From contig NC_071387.1 of NCBI RefSeq assembly GCF_022682495.2, positions 146,822,024 to 146,886,023 of the forward strand: 64,000 nucleotides of DNA, given 5' to 3'. The DNA comes from Desmodus rotundus (taxonomy: Eukaryota > Chordata > Mammalia > Chiroptera > Phyllostomidae). The number at the start of each line of letters is the position of its first letter. Within the stretch, counting starts at the first letter, position 1. Under the pieces are notes generated by a model, which searched no databases, had not been told where the DNA came from, and saw only the letters and a list, made by a program, of their open reading frames with translations. The translations under genes and the position numbers were made by a program. Below, piece after piece: positions 44,101 through 56,799 of this stretch.

Positions 44101-44399
44101 TATGATTGCCAATTGTAGGTCATATACTGTACTAGGTAGGTCTCGGGTGTTTCGAGATGGCATGGTCCTACTCCTGGTGATAAGTGCTCCCATCAGAGAG
44201 AGAGAGTTAGATCTCTGATGAACAATTACTGTTATTGTGTTACAGTGTTTATTGCTATCATAGGTTATCCATAGAGGGCCCTAGATATGTAGATGACAAG
44301 GCTGATAATAACTGCCTAGCAGAGGAGTGTTATATTGGAGAATGTACCAGACAACCTTCAAGATGGGCTTTGAAGGAATGGGAACAGGGTCCTACATCG

Positions 44400-44615
44400 A
44401 GACCACAAAGTTTTTCTGTAAAGGGTCAGATAGTAAACATTTTAGGCATTGTGGGCCATACTGTCTCTATCACAACTACTTACCTCTGCCTCTGCAGCCC
44501 CAAAGCGGCCATAGACAATACATAAATAAAAGGGACTGTCTGTGTTCCAATACAACTTTTATTTGCAAATCAGGTGGCCTCTGAATATGGCCTAAAGGTT
44601 TTAGTTTGCTATCTT
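44400..44615 (+). mobile_element. non-autonomous hAT element, short copy
   Basis: Order: TTTTTCTGTAAAGGGTCAGA, TAGTAAACATTTTAGGCATT, GTGGGCCATACTGTCTCTAT, AAAGCGGCCATAGACAATAC, CTGTGTTCCAATACAACTTT, TATTTGCAAATCAGGTGGCC, ending near TTAGTTTGCTA. Same family as 38985-39378 in the opposite orientation. Old mammalian hAT-derived repeat. Confidence 0.75.
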
Positions 44616-47600
44616 GGAGCCTAGAAGATGAACTAAAGTGTATAGCGTATTTGCTGGAGGTCAGGGGTCCGGGTGGGGTGAAGTTGTTTTGAGATCTGAT
44701 GGTGAAGCTCTCACATAGGAAACTGACAGAGACGGGAGTAGAAATTTTCATGACCTTGACTTTCAGGTGAGGTGGTTTCTGGAAATATTCTCAAATAGTC
44801 TTGGATTGTCAAGGGTGAAGTGACAGGTAAGGCCACAGGCATGGAAGGACAATACTCCAGAAAAAGGGTCCTGGGGCCTGCTGGCAGGAGGGCTTGTTAT
44901 CCATGGGTCTGCTGGAGGGGCTGAATATTATTCCAGAGTTGAGAAGTGGATTAAAGGCAAGGAACTCAGGGCAATTAGTCAGGCATCAGAGCTGGGGGGA
45001 TCATTAGGAGGCAGAACCCACCGAAGGGTGCTGGAAAGAGCAGCCAGCAGGGCAGGGTGGTGGGGACAACTGGAGGCAAGGCCTGGAGAGGCAGGTCAAG
45101 GGCAAGGTGGTGAATGCTGAGCTGAGCACCCGACGAGGCTGTTCTCCAGGTGGATGTGGTGTGCTTTGCCTGGGGGTGAGGGGTTGGTGGGATGTGGTCA
45201 CTGCGGCAGTCCTAGAGTGCTGGAAGTTTGGGGGCCATATAATTTGTTACTCACACTGGGATACACTTAAGAGTTGTCTGTTAAGAAAAATTATCCAAAA
45301 TCTGGAAATAAAGCAAAAGAATGACTGTATGTCCTTTCAGCATTATACGGGGCATTATTTATCCTGCCCGTCCAGGCCTGCCCATGGATTGACTCCCTAG
45401 AAGGATATATCTGTTTTGGAACCCAGGCACCAGGAAGTCTACTTCGTAGACTCCTGTACAGTAGAAAATATTAGCCCAAGCTTCTTTGCTCAATTCTTCT
45501 TAGGGTATCAGCCAGCTTTACAACGCCCCCAGCAAACTTACTTTAGCATCTCTTCTGCAGTTTCTCTACCATCTTAGTGGTCTGTCATTAATTAATAATT
45601 TGAATAAAATGTTTGTCACACATTCATTCTGTATTTGTTTGAACTTTAACTTTTTGAACTTTATGCTTTGAAAAGGTGTACTTCTTATCTGAGAAAACAA
45701 GGTTAAACTAGGACTATCCCAGGAAAACCAGACTCTGAGTATAAGAAATGCTGGAAGGAATTCAGAATATTTATCCTGGAGAAGATAGGATGTAGGATGC
45801 GTGACAGGGGATTTGAATGGCAAAGTGTCATTGTTTTGGTATATTTGGAAAACCTTAAGAGATGAGGATACAGCCTGCATATAGGTATCAGAAGGGGTAG
45901 GAAGACAGTTGGCCCCACTGTAATTCTGTGGGTACCAAAGCAGTGTCATCTAAGAGCCAGGCCCTTGTGCAGGTCTCCAGTGGCCTTGACCTATGGTTCA
46001 GTCACTTGTCACTAGTAGGAGCCAGGTCTGAAGGGTGGTGTTACTATGAAAACCAACCCTGCCAAAGAGGCTCAGGAAGATTGGGCATTTTACCCTGGAG
46101 CACATGTTAAAATTCAGACTTTGGTTTTGAAATTTTCAGGCCAGAACTTGTCCCTCACATTTCAGCTAAATTCCTTCCATTTATTTCACATGGTTGGATT
46201 TTGGTAAGTATGTCTGTGCCACGCTAGGTATTGCATGCTGCACTCACCAAGGTTTGTAAATATATTTCCAAGCATTGATGCAGTCAACTTAAGTAGCTGC
46301 CATTCTTAATAACTAAATTCCATTAATCATGTTGAGACATCATAATATACATAGTCCTTACAAGTAAGAAAAATTTTTAATATTGGAAAGGAAAGTGCTT
46401 ATAAGAATATGAAATACTATCACTATAATACTAGACTACATACCAGAATATTAACATGTTTACACATACAGGTACATATGTATGTGTAGGTATGTGTACA
46501 TAAATTTAATTGTAGAACGTTTAGGATTCTAAATCCAGATTTTAAATGAATGAGAAGCCTGAAAACAGTTCTCTAGCTGAGGTGTTATGTATTGGCCTAA
46601 ACCACTTAAACATGCCCAGGGGCATATGTCATTTCTTCTTAGAAGAGTCCTTCAGTTTGACTTTAAGGAAAAACAATTAAAAATAGCTCAGTAAACCCTG
46701 AAAGGACCCTATTTTATGGAGGATCGCATCGCTGAATGAGAAACCAGTCCCTGTGAAATAGTCGAATGGAATTCCTCGGGGCGTGGATCAGCTTTATTGT
46801 TTTTCACAAGAAAGCTACATTCAAGATAGAGTGGAGCTTCAAAGGGTTGTTAAGCTCTCAATTATTTCTGTTTTTTGTATAGTGGACAGAAAACATTTGG
46901 AAAACTCACAAGAAAATGTTTACGAACTCAGACTAATAATGACATAGATTAAAATCTTTGAAGTGATCGATTAGTAGAGTCTAATTCACTTCCTCTCTGA
47001 CCAACCAGAAACTGTATCCTTACCCCTTTCCAATATGCTCGATACCACCCTGCTTTTTAAGTTGCACTGGTTCACTTCAAATGCCACAGTGCTTCAGGCT
47101 TTGTCCTTGGTGACTATGAGACATAAAAGACATAGATAGGATGATATAGAAAGTGTCAGTTCTCAAACCTTTTTAAAACTGTTACCCTCTTCTAGTTGAA
47201 AGTGGACTCACTGATAACAGAGAATTGGTGATGAATAAAATAATGAAAATGCTACAAAAATTTATGCACAATAGATCTATTAGAGATTTTGTCCTTTGGT
47301 AGGATTCATGGTGTATGAAATAAAAGTGTCTAGAAGGCAGAGAGAGGACTTGCATTTTTGGACCAGGTTTCAGTTCAGAAGGCAGACCCTCACTTATCTC
47401 CTACCAGCAGGTCGCAGACGCTGCTTTTTGAGCCACTACTTTAAAGCCACAGAACTGATCTCAGTGTTCAGTACAAAAGGAAGTGACCAAAGGGAGACTG
47501 GAAGGCGGTTTGCTGTGGCAGAAGGGCAGTGAAAATTTCGGGGACACAATGGAAAGCCTAGGATGAAAGATCGCAAATGAAGACAGTGTTAAAGATTTGG

Positions 47601-48059
47601 CTTTTAAATATTGACGGGCCTGAGTGGCTTTCTTTCCATCCTGTAAAGGCTTATCTGTGCCCCTGTGTTTGGGGGAGGAGAAGGCAGGCATTGAGAGGAG
47701 GGAGATGGAAGAAGAGTTGAAGAGAGAATAAGGAATTTCCAGGGAGACACTCAGATCATTTGTTAATAATAATCATTTTGTCCTCTTTTTAAAATAGGTA
47801 TTTAGGCCTTTCATCCCCCCAACCCCTTATCTTATTTCAGAGGTAAACAGCAGTAGAGTGAGCATTTCTTTTTGTAATCCCTGGTAAAGTAATGCCTCTG
47901 AGTTTTCACCATCAAGTGTAAAATAATTGCTTTTGCTTTAAGGTTAATATTCCTTATCAAATGAAGTAAGCATTGTTTATGCAATCATTTGATAATTATT
48001 TATCGAATGTTTCCACCATTGTAAGCATTCTGCTAGGTGCTTGAAATACTCTTCTGAGT
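44616..48059. other. unassigned DNA
   Basis: 3.4 kb without a supported gene. 44800-45230 is GC-rich; 45240-45400 may hold an old repeat (CACACTGGGATACACTTAAG) that I cannot name. A 127-codon minus ORF (45566-45949) is not recognised. A degraded MIR piece is possible near 48000-48045. Confidence 0.4.
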
Positions 48060-48680
48060 CTAGTTTACTAAGAGGTTTTTAATGTATTGGTTTTTTAAAG
48101 CAAGGACTGAATGATGAATTTCATCAAACATCTTTTCTGTACTTGTTTCAAAGACTTCACGTTTTTCTTTTTTGAAATTTCCAATGTGTGATAAACTATA
48201 CCAATACATCTCTTCATATTAAATCACTCTTACATTCTTGCAATAAAATTGATTTGTACATTTGAAAAAATGTCCTGGATTTGACTTGGTATATTTTTAT
48301 TTGGACTTACTGAATTTTGTGAGTTATTAAATTATAAGTATGCCAACTTTATTTTAAATTATCAAATCCATATTTATAAAGAGACTGACTTACAGTTTTC
48401 TTTTTTCTATTATTCTGTCAGATTTTGTATCAGGAACTTACTACTGGTATGTGATTCATTGAGTTTTTCACCTTTTCTATGATCTGGAATAATTTATATG
48501 GCAAGGTGTTACCTGTCTATGAAGGATCGAAGACCTTATCTATAAACCGAGTCTAGTCTCTTCTTTGTGGAGATAATTTTACAACATCCTTTTAACATTT
48601 CTGTATTGTTGTTGATATATCTTATTGAGGCAATTGTGGTAATTTCTGATTTTCTAGAAAATTATTCAGTTCTGTAAAAA
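48060..48680 (-). pseudogene. ancient L1 ORF2 (RT region) relic, antisense
   Basis: The + strand shows decayed antisense reverse-transcriptase-region DNA: ATTTCATCAAACATCTTTTC, AATCACTCTTACATTCTTGC, CAGATTTTGTATCAGGAACT. These correspond to stretches in the L1 RT domain. It carries many stops and no product is expected. Assigned from three short landmarks in the right order, so moderate confidence. Confidence 0.5.
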
Positions 48681-48969
48681 TTCTCATTTACCCTCTGCAT
48701 CTGGCTAGGGGACAGAGAAGGGGGAATGTAAGAGTCATATCAAGTAGGCCAGGCCTAGAAAAGGGGTTAATTACTAATAGCAGTTGATTTAAATATTCTG
48801 TTAGATTTTCTTTTGGAATTAATACTCAATGCATTAATTACTATTACTGCTAATATTATAGAATATCTATAAAATTGGGATCGTAATATATGTGCTGTTC
48901 TGCACGTTGATTACCCCCTTTCTGCATCCTACTCAGCATACCGTGGGCGCTTTCTCTGTTAGTTTGTGC

Positions 48970-49155
48970 ATAGCGGGGTGTCGTTTGGAGCCTGACAGTT
49001 CTTCATTGTGAGGGGCTGTCCTGTGATTTCAGCGTTCCTGGCCTCTGCCTGCTGAATGTCCTTAGCACACCCCCTCCCTGGTTGCAACAACCAAACTGTC
49101 CAGATAAATGGTCCCTGGAGGAAGGGACAAAATTGCCCCTGGTAGAGCACCACTT
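48970..49155 (-). mobile_element. MER20-like hAT relic
   Basis: On the + strand: CTTCATTGTGAGGGGCTGTC, CTGTGATTTCAGCGTTCCTG, GCCTCTGCCTGCTGAATGTC, GTTGCAACAACCAAACTGTC, CAGATAAATGGTCCCTGGAG, AAATTGCCCCTGGTAGAGCA. Matches the MER20 order in reverse. Confidence 0.75.
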
Positions 49156-49469
49156 GGGTAGAACTCTTCCATTCTATTTAAAACAGCTGCATAGAATTTT
49201 ATTGCTAAATGCACTCTAATTGACGAATAATCTATTGATGAATCTGTAATTTCTTTCCAATTTTCCACTATTACAAATATGTTGAAATCAATTTCTTTCA
49301 CTCTTTTGAAAGTGCTTTTATGGGATGAATCTGGAATTAGATAAAACGTATGCAATTTTCACTTTAATATTGCCAATTCCATCAAAAGAGGCTATCCCAA
49401 TAGACACTCTTATCAGCCAAGTATTGTAGTGTTTTTTTCCCTCTTGTCCTCTCTCTAAAATAGAGTATC

Positions 49470-49647
49470 GCCCTGGCTGTGCAGCTCAGCTGTTAGAGCA
49501 TCGTCCTGCTATGCCAAGGTTTTGGGTTTGGTCCTTAGTCAGGGCACACACAGGCATCAACCAATGAATGTATCAATACATGGGAAAACAAATTGATATT
49601 TCTCTGTCTCTCCTTTCTCTAAAATCAATAAAAATTTTTTAATATTT
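49470..49647 (+). mobile_element. older bat tRNA-SINE
   Basis: GCCCTGGCTGTGCAGCTCAG, TTAGAGCATCGTCCTGCTAT, TTGGTCCTTAGTCAGGGCAC, AACCAATGAATGTATCAATA, TTGATATTTCTCTGTCTCTC, ending AAAATCAATAAAAATTTTTT. This is the second Ves-like subfamily (with the ATCAACCAATGAATG segment). An imperfect 13-bp TSD, AAAATAGAGTATC (49457-49469) against AAAATGTATTATC (49648-49660), fits an older insertion. Confidence 0.85.
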
Positions 49648-50092
49648 AAAATGTATTATCAATCTTTTAAATTTTAGTTAATTTTATTGTTTTCACTTAC
49701 ATTGCTTTGCTTAATATATCTTGATCAAAAATTTGTTTCTTTCTTGTGATATGTTTGTTGTGCCTTTTGGTCCTTTATGTATTGGTTTATTAATCTGTTT
49801 ATTTTTGGTTTGCAGGAATACCTCATGTGAGTATTACTCTCATTTATTGATATTTTTCTTAACTTGGTTTTGTCTTCTACCTTATTTATTAAACTTAATT
49901 TTCTATAGATACTTTTATTTTCTGTGTGGTCAAACAAATAGTAATCCTTTCTTTCCTGCCATACTCAGAAAGATTACTCATACCTTGCGATGATTAAATT
50001 ATTTATTCATTTTCTTATGGTACTTTTCTGTTTTTATTATTTACAATTTAAATTTTTGATCCCTTTGGAATTTATGCTACAAGTTGTTATAG

Positions 50093-50105
50093 AAAAATCA
50101 GCTTA
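50093..50105 (+). repeat. Ves SINE target-site duplication, left
   Basis: AAAAATCAGCTTA, identical at 50307-50319. Confidence 0.92.
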
Positions 50106-50306
50106 GCCCTGGCTAGTGAGGCTCAGTGTATTGAGCACTGGCCTGTGAACCAAGGGGTCGCCAGTTCGATTCCTAGTCAGGGCACATGCTTGGGTTGCAG
50201 GTCTGGTCCACAGTAGGGGGTGCGAGAGAGGCAACCACACATTGATGTTTCTCTCCCTTTTTCTCCCTCCTTTCCCATCTCTAAAAATAAATAAATAAAA
50301 TCTTTT
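50106..50306 (+). mobile_element. Ves SINE
   Basis: GCCCTGGCTAGTGAGGCTCA, GAACCAAGGGGTCGCCAGTT, CGATTCCTAGTCAGGGCACA, GGCAACCACACATTGATG, pyrimidine-rich stretch, CTAAAAATAAATAAATAAAA tail. Perfect 13-bp TSD. The 76-codon minus ORF over it is an artefact. Confidence 0.93.
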
Positions 50307-50319
50307 AAAAATCAGCTTA
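50307..50319 (+). repeat. Ves SINE target-site duplication, right
   Basis: Exact copy of 50093-50105. Confidence 0.92.
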
Positions 50320-50720
50320 ACTTTTTTCCTCAAGTGGTGACTTCACTTTCCCATAGCATTCATTTAGTAGTTTGTCCTTTTCTTTCCATTCAAAATGTCA
50401 CCTTTATCATATACTAAATTCACAACTACCTATGCTCCTTCCTTTACTTATCCATTTCAAATACCATGCTGTTTTAATGACTAAATCTTTATAGTACATT
50501 TTGATATTTGGTAGGAAATTTCTCTTGTTATTTTTCAAAATTGACAGGGGCATTCTTGCACATTTACTCTTTTATGAATTTTAGAATCCGTTTGTTTTAT
50601 GTGTGTTCCATGAAAAGTCTTGTTGGGTTTTTATTTGGAGTGCACGAGTTTACATGGGGGGCAATCGAGGGTCTGCAATATTCCCTTTCCTTCCATCAGC
50701 GTGGTTTATCTCTCCATTTA

Positions 50721-51957
50721 TTCAGGTCTTGTTTTATGGCCTCTGGTAAACGTTTTCTTCAGTAGTTTTGTTCAGTTGATTCTCTCTCCCTCAGGCTACT
50801 GATCTGCTTCAAACCACTGATTATCCTTAGTTGTACATGTATTGTTATGCTGATTGAAATGGGCCACCAATGTTTGTGTGTTCACCCAAACTACAGATCC
50901 CTTGCACAGGCTTGTGGGCTCTAGGCTTCGTGGGAGTGGGTGTGTGCTGTTTCATAGGTGGACCTTCCTTGGGTGAAGACCCCCTGTGCTTCCCAAATGA
51001 AGATGACTTTACGGGTGGGGGTGGGGGAGATGTGTACTTCGGTGTGTTTCACCCCTGAGAAGAGCTGGATCAGGCTCTCACATCCATAATAGATTAGTCA
51101 AGCTTGTTCCGATTTAGGAAGTGGTTCTCAGCGTTCTGGCTGAGGGCAGGTGCTGCAGGCAACTGTTCTGTACACTCTGGGCTGGGGGTGGCCTGCCTGG
51201 CTCAGCTGTCAAAGGCAATCCCTTACTTAATTACCTTAAATGCTGCCCCACAGCATTTCCAGCTTCTTTTCCTGCCAATTCTGAGCCTGGAGCTTTTCTG
51301 GCAGGGATGACTCCTAACTCTCTCCTAAAGCTTATCCTGCGCTTATTTTGAGTTTGTTTTTCTCTGCTCTGATTTACCTGTCATTATGATCTAGTCTGCT
51401 TTTTATCTTCCACAAAGCCATCACATTTCTGATAAAAATAGTTCTTAATTCACTGCTGCTGTGATTTATGTTTATTAGTGTGGATTTACTGTCATTTTAA
51501 TGAAATTGTTATGTGTTTGAGTGTATGTCTGATTGGGGAAGGAGCATCTAAATCAGAAATCTGGGATTTAAAAATATTCTATTTTCTGATGTGCTACCTT
51601 TCATATATAAGAAAGTCACTGAGTTTTGTACATTATATATGTAACTGCCACCTTTTGGAACTTTCTTTTTATTTCTAATGACTTTATCAGTTCATTTCTT
51701 TGTGGTTTAGGAGTTGCTTTCTATTAATTTAATCATTTTGATCTGCAGACTCAAGACTTTCTTCCTGGGAACATTTTCTTCTGAAATTGCTTCTGCCTTA
51801 TCTACGTATTCTGTTGCTTCTTTCTTGCAAAATATATGTACGTATAAATACATACATGTGATTTGTATCTTTTATTCTTTTGTCACCATTTTATCTCTTT
51901 TCATTTTTTTGAGTTCTGGAGATACAGCAGACATTTATTTTGAAAAATATATATTCA
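50721..51957. other. unassigned DNA
   Basis: GC-richer at 50900-51330 (including a G-rich GGTGGGGGTGGGGGAG run near 51017), AT-rich after 51400. No gene or repeat recognised with confidence. Confidence 0.4.
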
Positions 51958-52160
51958 TCCCTGGGTGGTGTGGCTCAGTGGATTGAGTGCCTGCCTGTGA
52001 ACCAAAGGGTCACCAGTTCAATTCCAAGTCAGGGCACGTGTCTGGGTTGTGGGCCTGGTCCCCAGTTAGGGGCGCATGAAGGGCAACCGTGTATTGATAT
52101 TTCTCTTCCTCTCTTTCTCCCTCTTTTCCCCTCTCTAAAAATAAATATATAAAATCTTTA
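51958..52160 (+). mobile_element. Ves SINE
   Basis: CCCTGGGTGGTGTGGCTCAG, AACCAAAGGGTCACCAGTTC, TCCAAGTCAGGGCACGTG, GGCAACCGTGTATTGATATT, pyrimidine stretch, CTAAAAATAAATATATAAAA tail. Flanks AAAATATATATT and AAAATATATTA are a probable imperfect TSD. The ORF at 51940-52152 is a translation of the SINE. Confidence 0.92.
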
Positions 52161-53669
52161 AAATATATTATGCAGTTTAGTTATGACAGTAGCTTTTCCA
52201 AAGCAGCAATTCATGCAAGGTCTTGACTATTTTTCATAATGAATAAAATCCTAAACATGTAGTAATTGATTGCTACATAATTTGAAATGTCAAAATAGTA
52301 CTATTTTCATCATTCTTTTATTTCTCCTCTCCATCATATTCACTTAAAAATAATTTATTGTTTCAATTATTGTCTTCTGAGTTTTCTCAAAAGGAAGCCA
52401 AGGGGATATTTATTTGTAAATGATCACTCATAAGGTTTTTCAGATGAGGGAAAACGGGGCAGAGTAGACCCCATTCTTCTCTAGTCCCACCCCTCCACGG
52501 GTCTCTGCCCCACCAAAGCCTGTAAATAAAAAGTACTTTACTGAAGGATCAGGCATACCCAAAAGGATATAGCATAACAGGAAGGGCACTAGTTGAAGTG
52601 TTAATTCGTCTAAAGTTTCTTTTTCTTGCACAAGGGAGGGCTTTTGGCTTTCATATGCTAAGTATGCTCTTGCATGTTTCCTCCAGACTGACCTCACTTC
52701 CTTCCACATGGTCCTTCTCCTGGAACACAAGTTTTTACTTCAGCAACTTCAGTGTCCCTCAGGAAACGTCACCCTTTTCAAAGAAGCCTTTATGCCTCGA
52801 TGTTTCCTGGTGCTGCGTTTAGCTGGTTGGGCATAGGATGAGCATAGGATGAGCATGGGTGTTCCTCTCTGGGCAGGTGTGCAGAAGCCAGAGATCATGG
52901 GCTTCAGTTCCAGGAGGGAGAGGGAGTGTGTTCTCCCAGCCCACTCAATTCTATTTCATCCCCTCTGTTAGTGAGTGCGTCAGTCAGGGTCCAGACAGCA
53001 AACCGCAGGACACCAGGTATTTTAATATGAAAGAAGAAACACAAGGAATTGGTATTGGAAAACTGAAAGACAGTGAAGGATCAGTGAGGTAATAAATAAA
53101 TAAAGGCAATAAAGGATCAGTGATGTAAGATCAGAAACAGAACTGCAGGAAGCTTCTGCCACCCCAACAGCCAAGAAAGAGGATGAGGTTAATAGGACCC
53201 TGAAGACTAGCAGTTGGGGCACTGCAGAGCTGAACCCAGAACTTGAAGAGGGGGAACTGCCTGGCTGGTGGTGTATCTCTGAGGGAGTGCAAGGCGGCTA
53301 GCCTTGGGAGTGTGCAAAGCCGAAAATGGAACCAGCTGCTACTAAAAACAACTGCTATGGCTTCTATAAAGAACCATCGCTGGGCAAGGGAGCACAGAAA
53401 GGAGAAAGTCCTGTCCCTCCATCAGGCTCACACTTTCCCTCCAATGATCTCTCTCAGCAGAACCTTACAGGGAGCTGCTGGCACAGGAGAGATGTTTGCA
53501 GAGTCCCAGGCACAGCATCAGAAAGCTGAGTAGGGAAGGGGACTTGGAGGTGAGAGACACCAGCTCATAGCCTGTGCAATGGAAGTCCCTGAGGGTTAGA
53601 TGTGAAGTGGGCAAGTATTAAGGTAAATATTTGCACTCATCAGAGGCTAATCCCATGTCATGGAAATAG
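52161..53669. other. unassigned DNA
   Basis: A 96-codon minus ORF (52440-52730) and 96-codon plus ORF (53243-53533) have no known motifs. Tiny tandem repeats occur: AGCATAGGATG around 52830-52855, and AAAGGATCAGTGA around 53075-53125. Confidence 0.4.
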
Positions 53670-54880
53670 TATTTATGTGCAAGGATCGACAAATAGAGCT
53701 ATGGAACAGGTGGAGTCCAGAAACAGATGTGCACATGGGCAGTTCCTTGATTTGCCATAAAGGTGTCCATTGCAATTCAGAGAATAAAAGATCACTTACA
53801 ATAAATGGTTCAGGATAAAGTGGTATGTATTTTGGAAAAAAAATGAATCTTCACTTTGACCTTATACCATACATAAAAATTAACTCAAGGTGGATCATAG
53901 ATCTGAAGGGGAATAGTAAAACAATAAAAGTTCTAACAAAGGAAAATGACCATGGAGTAGGCAAGATTTCTTAAACAAGACACAAATAGTTCTAAGCCAT
54001 AAAAGAAAGAAAAAGATAAATTGGACTTAATAAAATTAAGAAACTGCATTCATCAAAAGACATAATTAAGATAGTGAGTGGGCAAGCTGCAGATTGGGGG
54101 AAGATCTTCATAATACATACGTTTATGTATAAGTGTATATCTATCTATCTATCTATCTAATCTGTATATCTGACAAAGTACTCATAGCCAGTATTTATAG
54201 GTATTAAACACCTATAAGTCAATAAGGACAAGACATAGCCCTCAAGTTAAAACCATAATGTGAGAATAGTACAAACCTAGTAGAATGGCTAAATCTAAAA
54301 TACTCAAAGTGGTGGTGAGATTGCAGAGCAACTGGAGCTCCTGACAAAAGTGTACACTGGTTCCACCACTTTGGAAAACTATTTGTTGAGATCTATTAAA
54401 GCTAAACATACTCCTGTCTTGTGATCCAACAACTCTGCTGCCAGGTATGTATCCAAGTGAACTCAGTGCACGTATCCACCATGGAGCATATGGAAGATTG
54501 TTGTTTGCAGCTTTAGTCATAATAGCCCCAAACTGGAAACAGTATAAATGTAGCAAGGACAAACCTCAGAAACATTGTGTTGAACAGGTAAAACCAGGCA
54601 CGAAGTGTACATACTGGGCGACTTCACATGCGTGCATTTGAGAACAGGTGAATGTAACTGATGACCACGAAGTCAGAACAGGGTTGTTGCTGACGTGGAT
54701 GCTGACCTGGGAAGAGGCACAGGGGACTTTCTGGAGTGACAGGAATGTTGTATGTCTTGATCTGGGTGGTAGTCACCCAGATGGCTTATGTAAGTAAAAA
54801 GTCATCTAGCTGTACAGTTAAGAATGTGCACTTTATAGTATATAAATCATGCTTCAATGAAGAAAAAGTACCCTAAAAAA
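53670..54880 (+). mobile_element. old L1 3' half (ORF2 end and 3' UTR)
   Basis: Sense L1 order: TATGGAACAGGTGGAGTCCA, GAAACAGATGTGCACATGGG, GACCTTATACCATACATAAA, TAACTCAAGGTGGATCATAG, AATTGGACTTAATAAAATTA, CCACTTTGGAAAACTATTTG, AACATACTCCTGTCTTGTGA, CCAACAACTCTGCTGCCAGG, then a 3' UTR with CTGGGTGGTAGTCACCCAGA, GCACTTTATAGTATATAAAT and ATGCTTCAATGAAGAAAAAG. The frames are broken. It differs from the young bat L1 3' ends and belongs to an older L1M-type lineage. A (TATC)n repeat lies at 54139-54159. Confidence 0.75.
54139..54159 (+). repeat. (TATC)n microsatellite
   Basis: About five TATC units inside the old L1. Confidence 0.85.
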
Positions 54881-56419
54881 GGACAGAATATCTCTTTTGT
54901 TAGCGTGTCCCTGGTGCTTTAGGAACAATAGATTCCTATAATTGTGCCGAGAAGTGTTTGGCTATTTTCTGTCCTGCTGAAGGCCTAGCATCAAACCAAA
55001 ACAAACCAAACAAAATAAAACAAATCATTTATAGCTATGAGGTTGACCTTTTTGTGTCCTGTGAGGAGTGGCAGCAATTTCAAATTGAATTCTTTTCATT
55101 CTAGGACTCTTTCTGAGAGAGAGCAAGGGGATGGGGAGATTGTTCATTGTGCATTAACACATCGAAAGATGAAAAAGGCTTATCCACAAAGATCTCACAG
55201 TGCACAGAGGACGACGTGCTTTGGAAAGATAGAGGGGAGATGTGAATGGAGCAGCAGACAGGGCGTGGTGCTGAAGGGCACAGGTGTGCAGTCAGATTAC
55301 CCCCCACAGAAAGCATGTGATAAGTATTAGCTGCTCTTATTCAAATCTTAGGGTTTTTTAAATTTTTATTAAGCCGATAGCATCTTTGAGCAAATGGTGA
55401 AAAACTGGCCTTGTTTTATCCTTTGACTAAGTGCCTATGTATGGGAGTGTATATGTGTGATACCTGACCCATATGCGTATGCACAGAGGCACCACGAGGA
55501 GAGAATTACCTTTGTATTAACTTGATGATTCTTTCCTATGAAAGATCACTGCTGCTGGATTTCTGGAGGTGATAAATAACTTTGCATCCCTAACTCTTGT
55601 CAGCAAGGGGCCCAGAGGAGAGTCGAGCCCTTTTGTTGGAGAAAGCACGGCCATTCTTCCAGAGAAAGTCAGACACTCGAGGGAAAAGGTGATTCTAACT
55701 GAAGTGTAATTAAAGAAGCAACAGGACTGGAATGACCATCGTTTGGAAGTGAGGGAAGGATCAAGGAGAGTAAATGAAGACTAATGGTATAATGCTTAAC
55801 CCAAAGCTAAGTTTCTAGCATTGCCTGAATAATACATAAACTTGTAATTAAGATTTAAGATGATGCCCTGTGGGAAATGTTCTTTTGGGCCAGAAGAATT
55901 CAATATTTCTTGTGGTCATTAAAGGCAAGATGATAAATCATCTTTTCCTTCTCTGTTGAAAGTAGGAGAGTGGTAACTTCAACCACAAAGAAAGTGCTGA
56001 CGTCTTTAGATGGAAGAACAGAGGCTGATGGGAGTGGTGCCAGGGGAATAGCAATTTCAGACTCACAGGAGTCTTGGTTAGTCCCATCAGCTGAAACACA
56101 TCAAAACCGGAAGTATTGGTGTGGGTGTGGGATGGAGGGTGGGGAGTTTTGAACTTTCAGGAGGTTTTTTTTTTTTTAATGAGAAGTTGGTTTAAACAAT
56201 TTCTGTCCTACCAATCTATATTTATTGAGCTTAGATTTTAGTCTTGAGGTCCTTCAATGAAAGATAGCTTGAGATTGGTCAAACTATCTGGATTATGTTC
56301 TTTGAAATAACTCCATGGTCCCCTCGTTGGATGCCAATTCTCAACGGTCAGGAAGGCACAGCCAAACTGCAGAGTAATGGAGATTGGAGTCGGAACTAAC
56401 TTACTTCTTTTTATACGCA
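54881..56419. other. unassigned DNA
   Basis: A short AACCAAAACAAACC run lies at about 54994-55020 and a T11-12 run at about 56166. No gene is supported. Confidence 0.4.
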
Positions 56420-56540
56420 AGGAACCAGTGTACATTGTCCAAAGTCACACAGCCGTTTACTGGCAGGGCTAGAGCGCTAGAATGCAGGTTTCCTGACTAA
56501 GCACCTAGTCCCTTTCCCTTTTGCACAATGCTGCACAGAG
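56420..56540 (-). mobile_element. MIR SINE fragment
   Basis: AAGGAACCAGTGTACATTGT, CCAAAGTCACACAGCCGTTT, ACTGGCAGGGCTAGAGCGCT, AATGCAGGTTTCCTGACTAA match the antisense MIR core. Confidence 0.65.
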
Positions 56541-56799
56541 GGGCGATTTCTATTCGAGACCCTGTTCAGTGCAGAAATCGTCACTGTGTCAGCAAAAGCT
56601 ATTTGCTGGGGACTTTTTGGCTTCTAATAGATGGTGATACTATGCATGGATGGAGAGAATTATAGACACATTTTTTAAGGCTGCAAGGTTTAGGGAATAG
56701 AATTCTATTGATTTCAATAAGCTATGAGCTATAGTTTTATTATATCATCAATAAGGAAGAACATGGAACATTTTCCTCCTTCAGTTATGTCTGAAAAGA

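Larger units (their letters stand above)
49690..50720 (-). mobile_element. old antisense L1 relic, split by a Ves SINE
   Basis: After the SINE the + strand reads TTCAAATACCATGCTGTTTT, AATGACTAAATCTTTATAGT, ATTTTAGAATCCGTTTG. This is the antisense of the L1 ORF2 C-terminal region (the part that includes the 'accatgctgttttgatta' landmark). The portion before the SINE (49690-50105) is AT-rich and joins it, but is too decayed to align by eye. Confidence 0.45.

Noticed and set aside
48060..50720. One single L1 covering both antisense LINE blocks
   Set aside because: The RT-like block lies to the left of the C-terminal-like block, which is the wrong order for one antisense L1. They are either two elements or a rearranged one, so they are annotated separately.
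51940..52152. 70-codon + ORF (GGVAQWIECLPVNQ...)
   Set aside because: It is a direct translation of a Ves SINE, a common false gene model in bat genomes.
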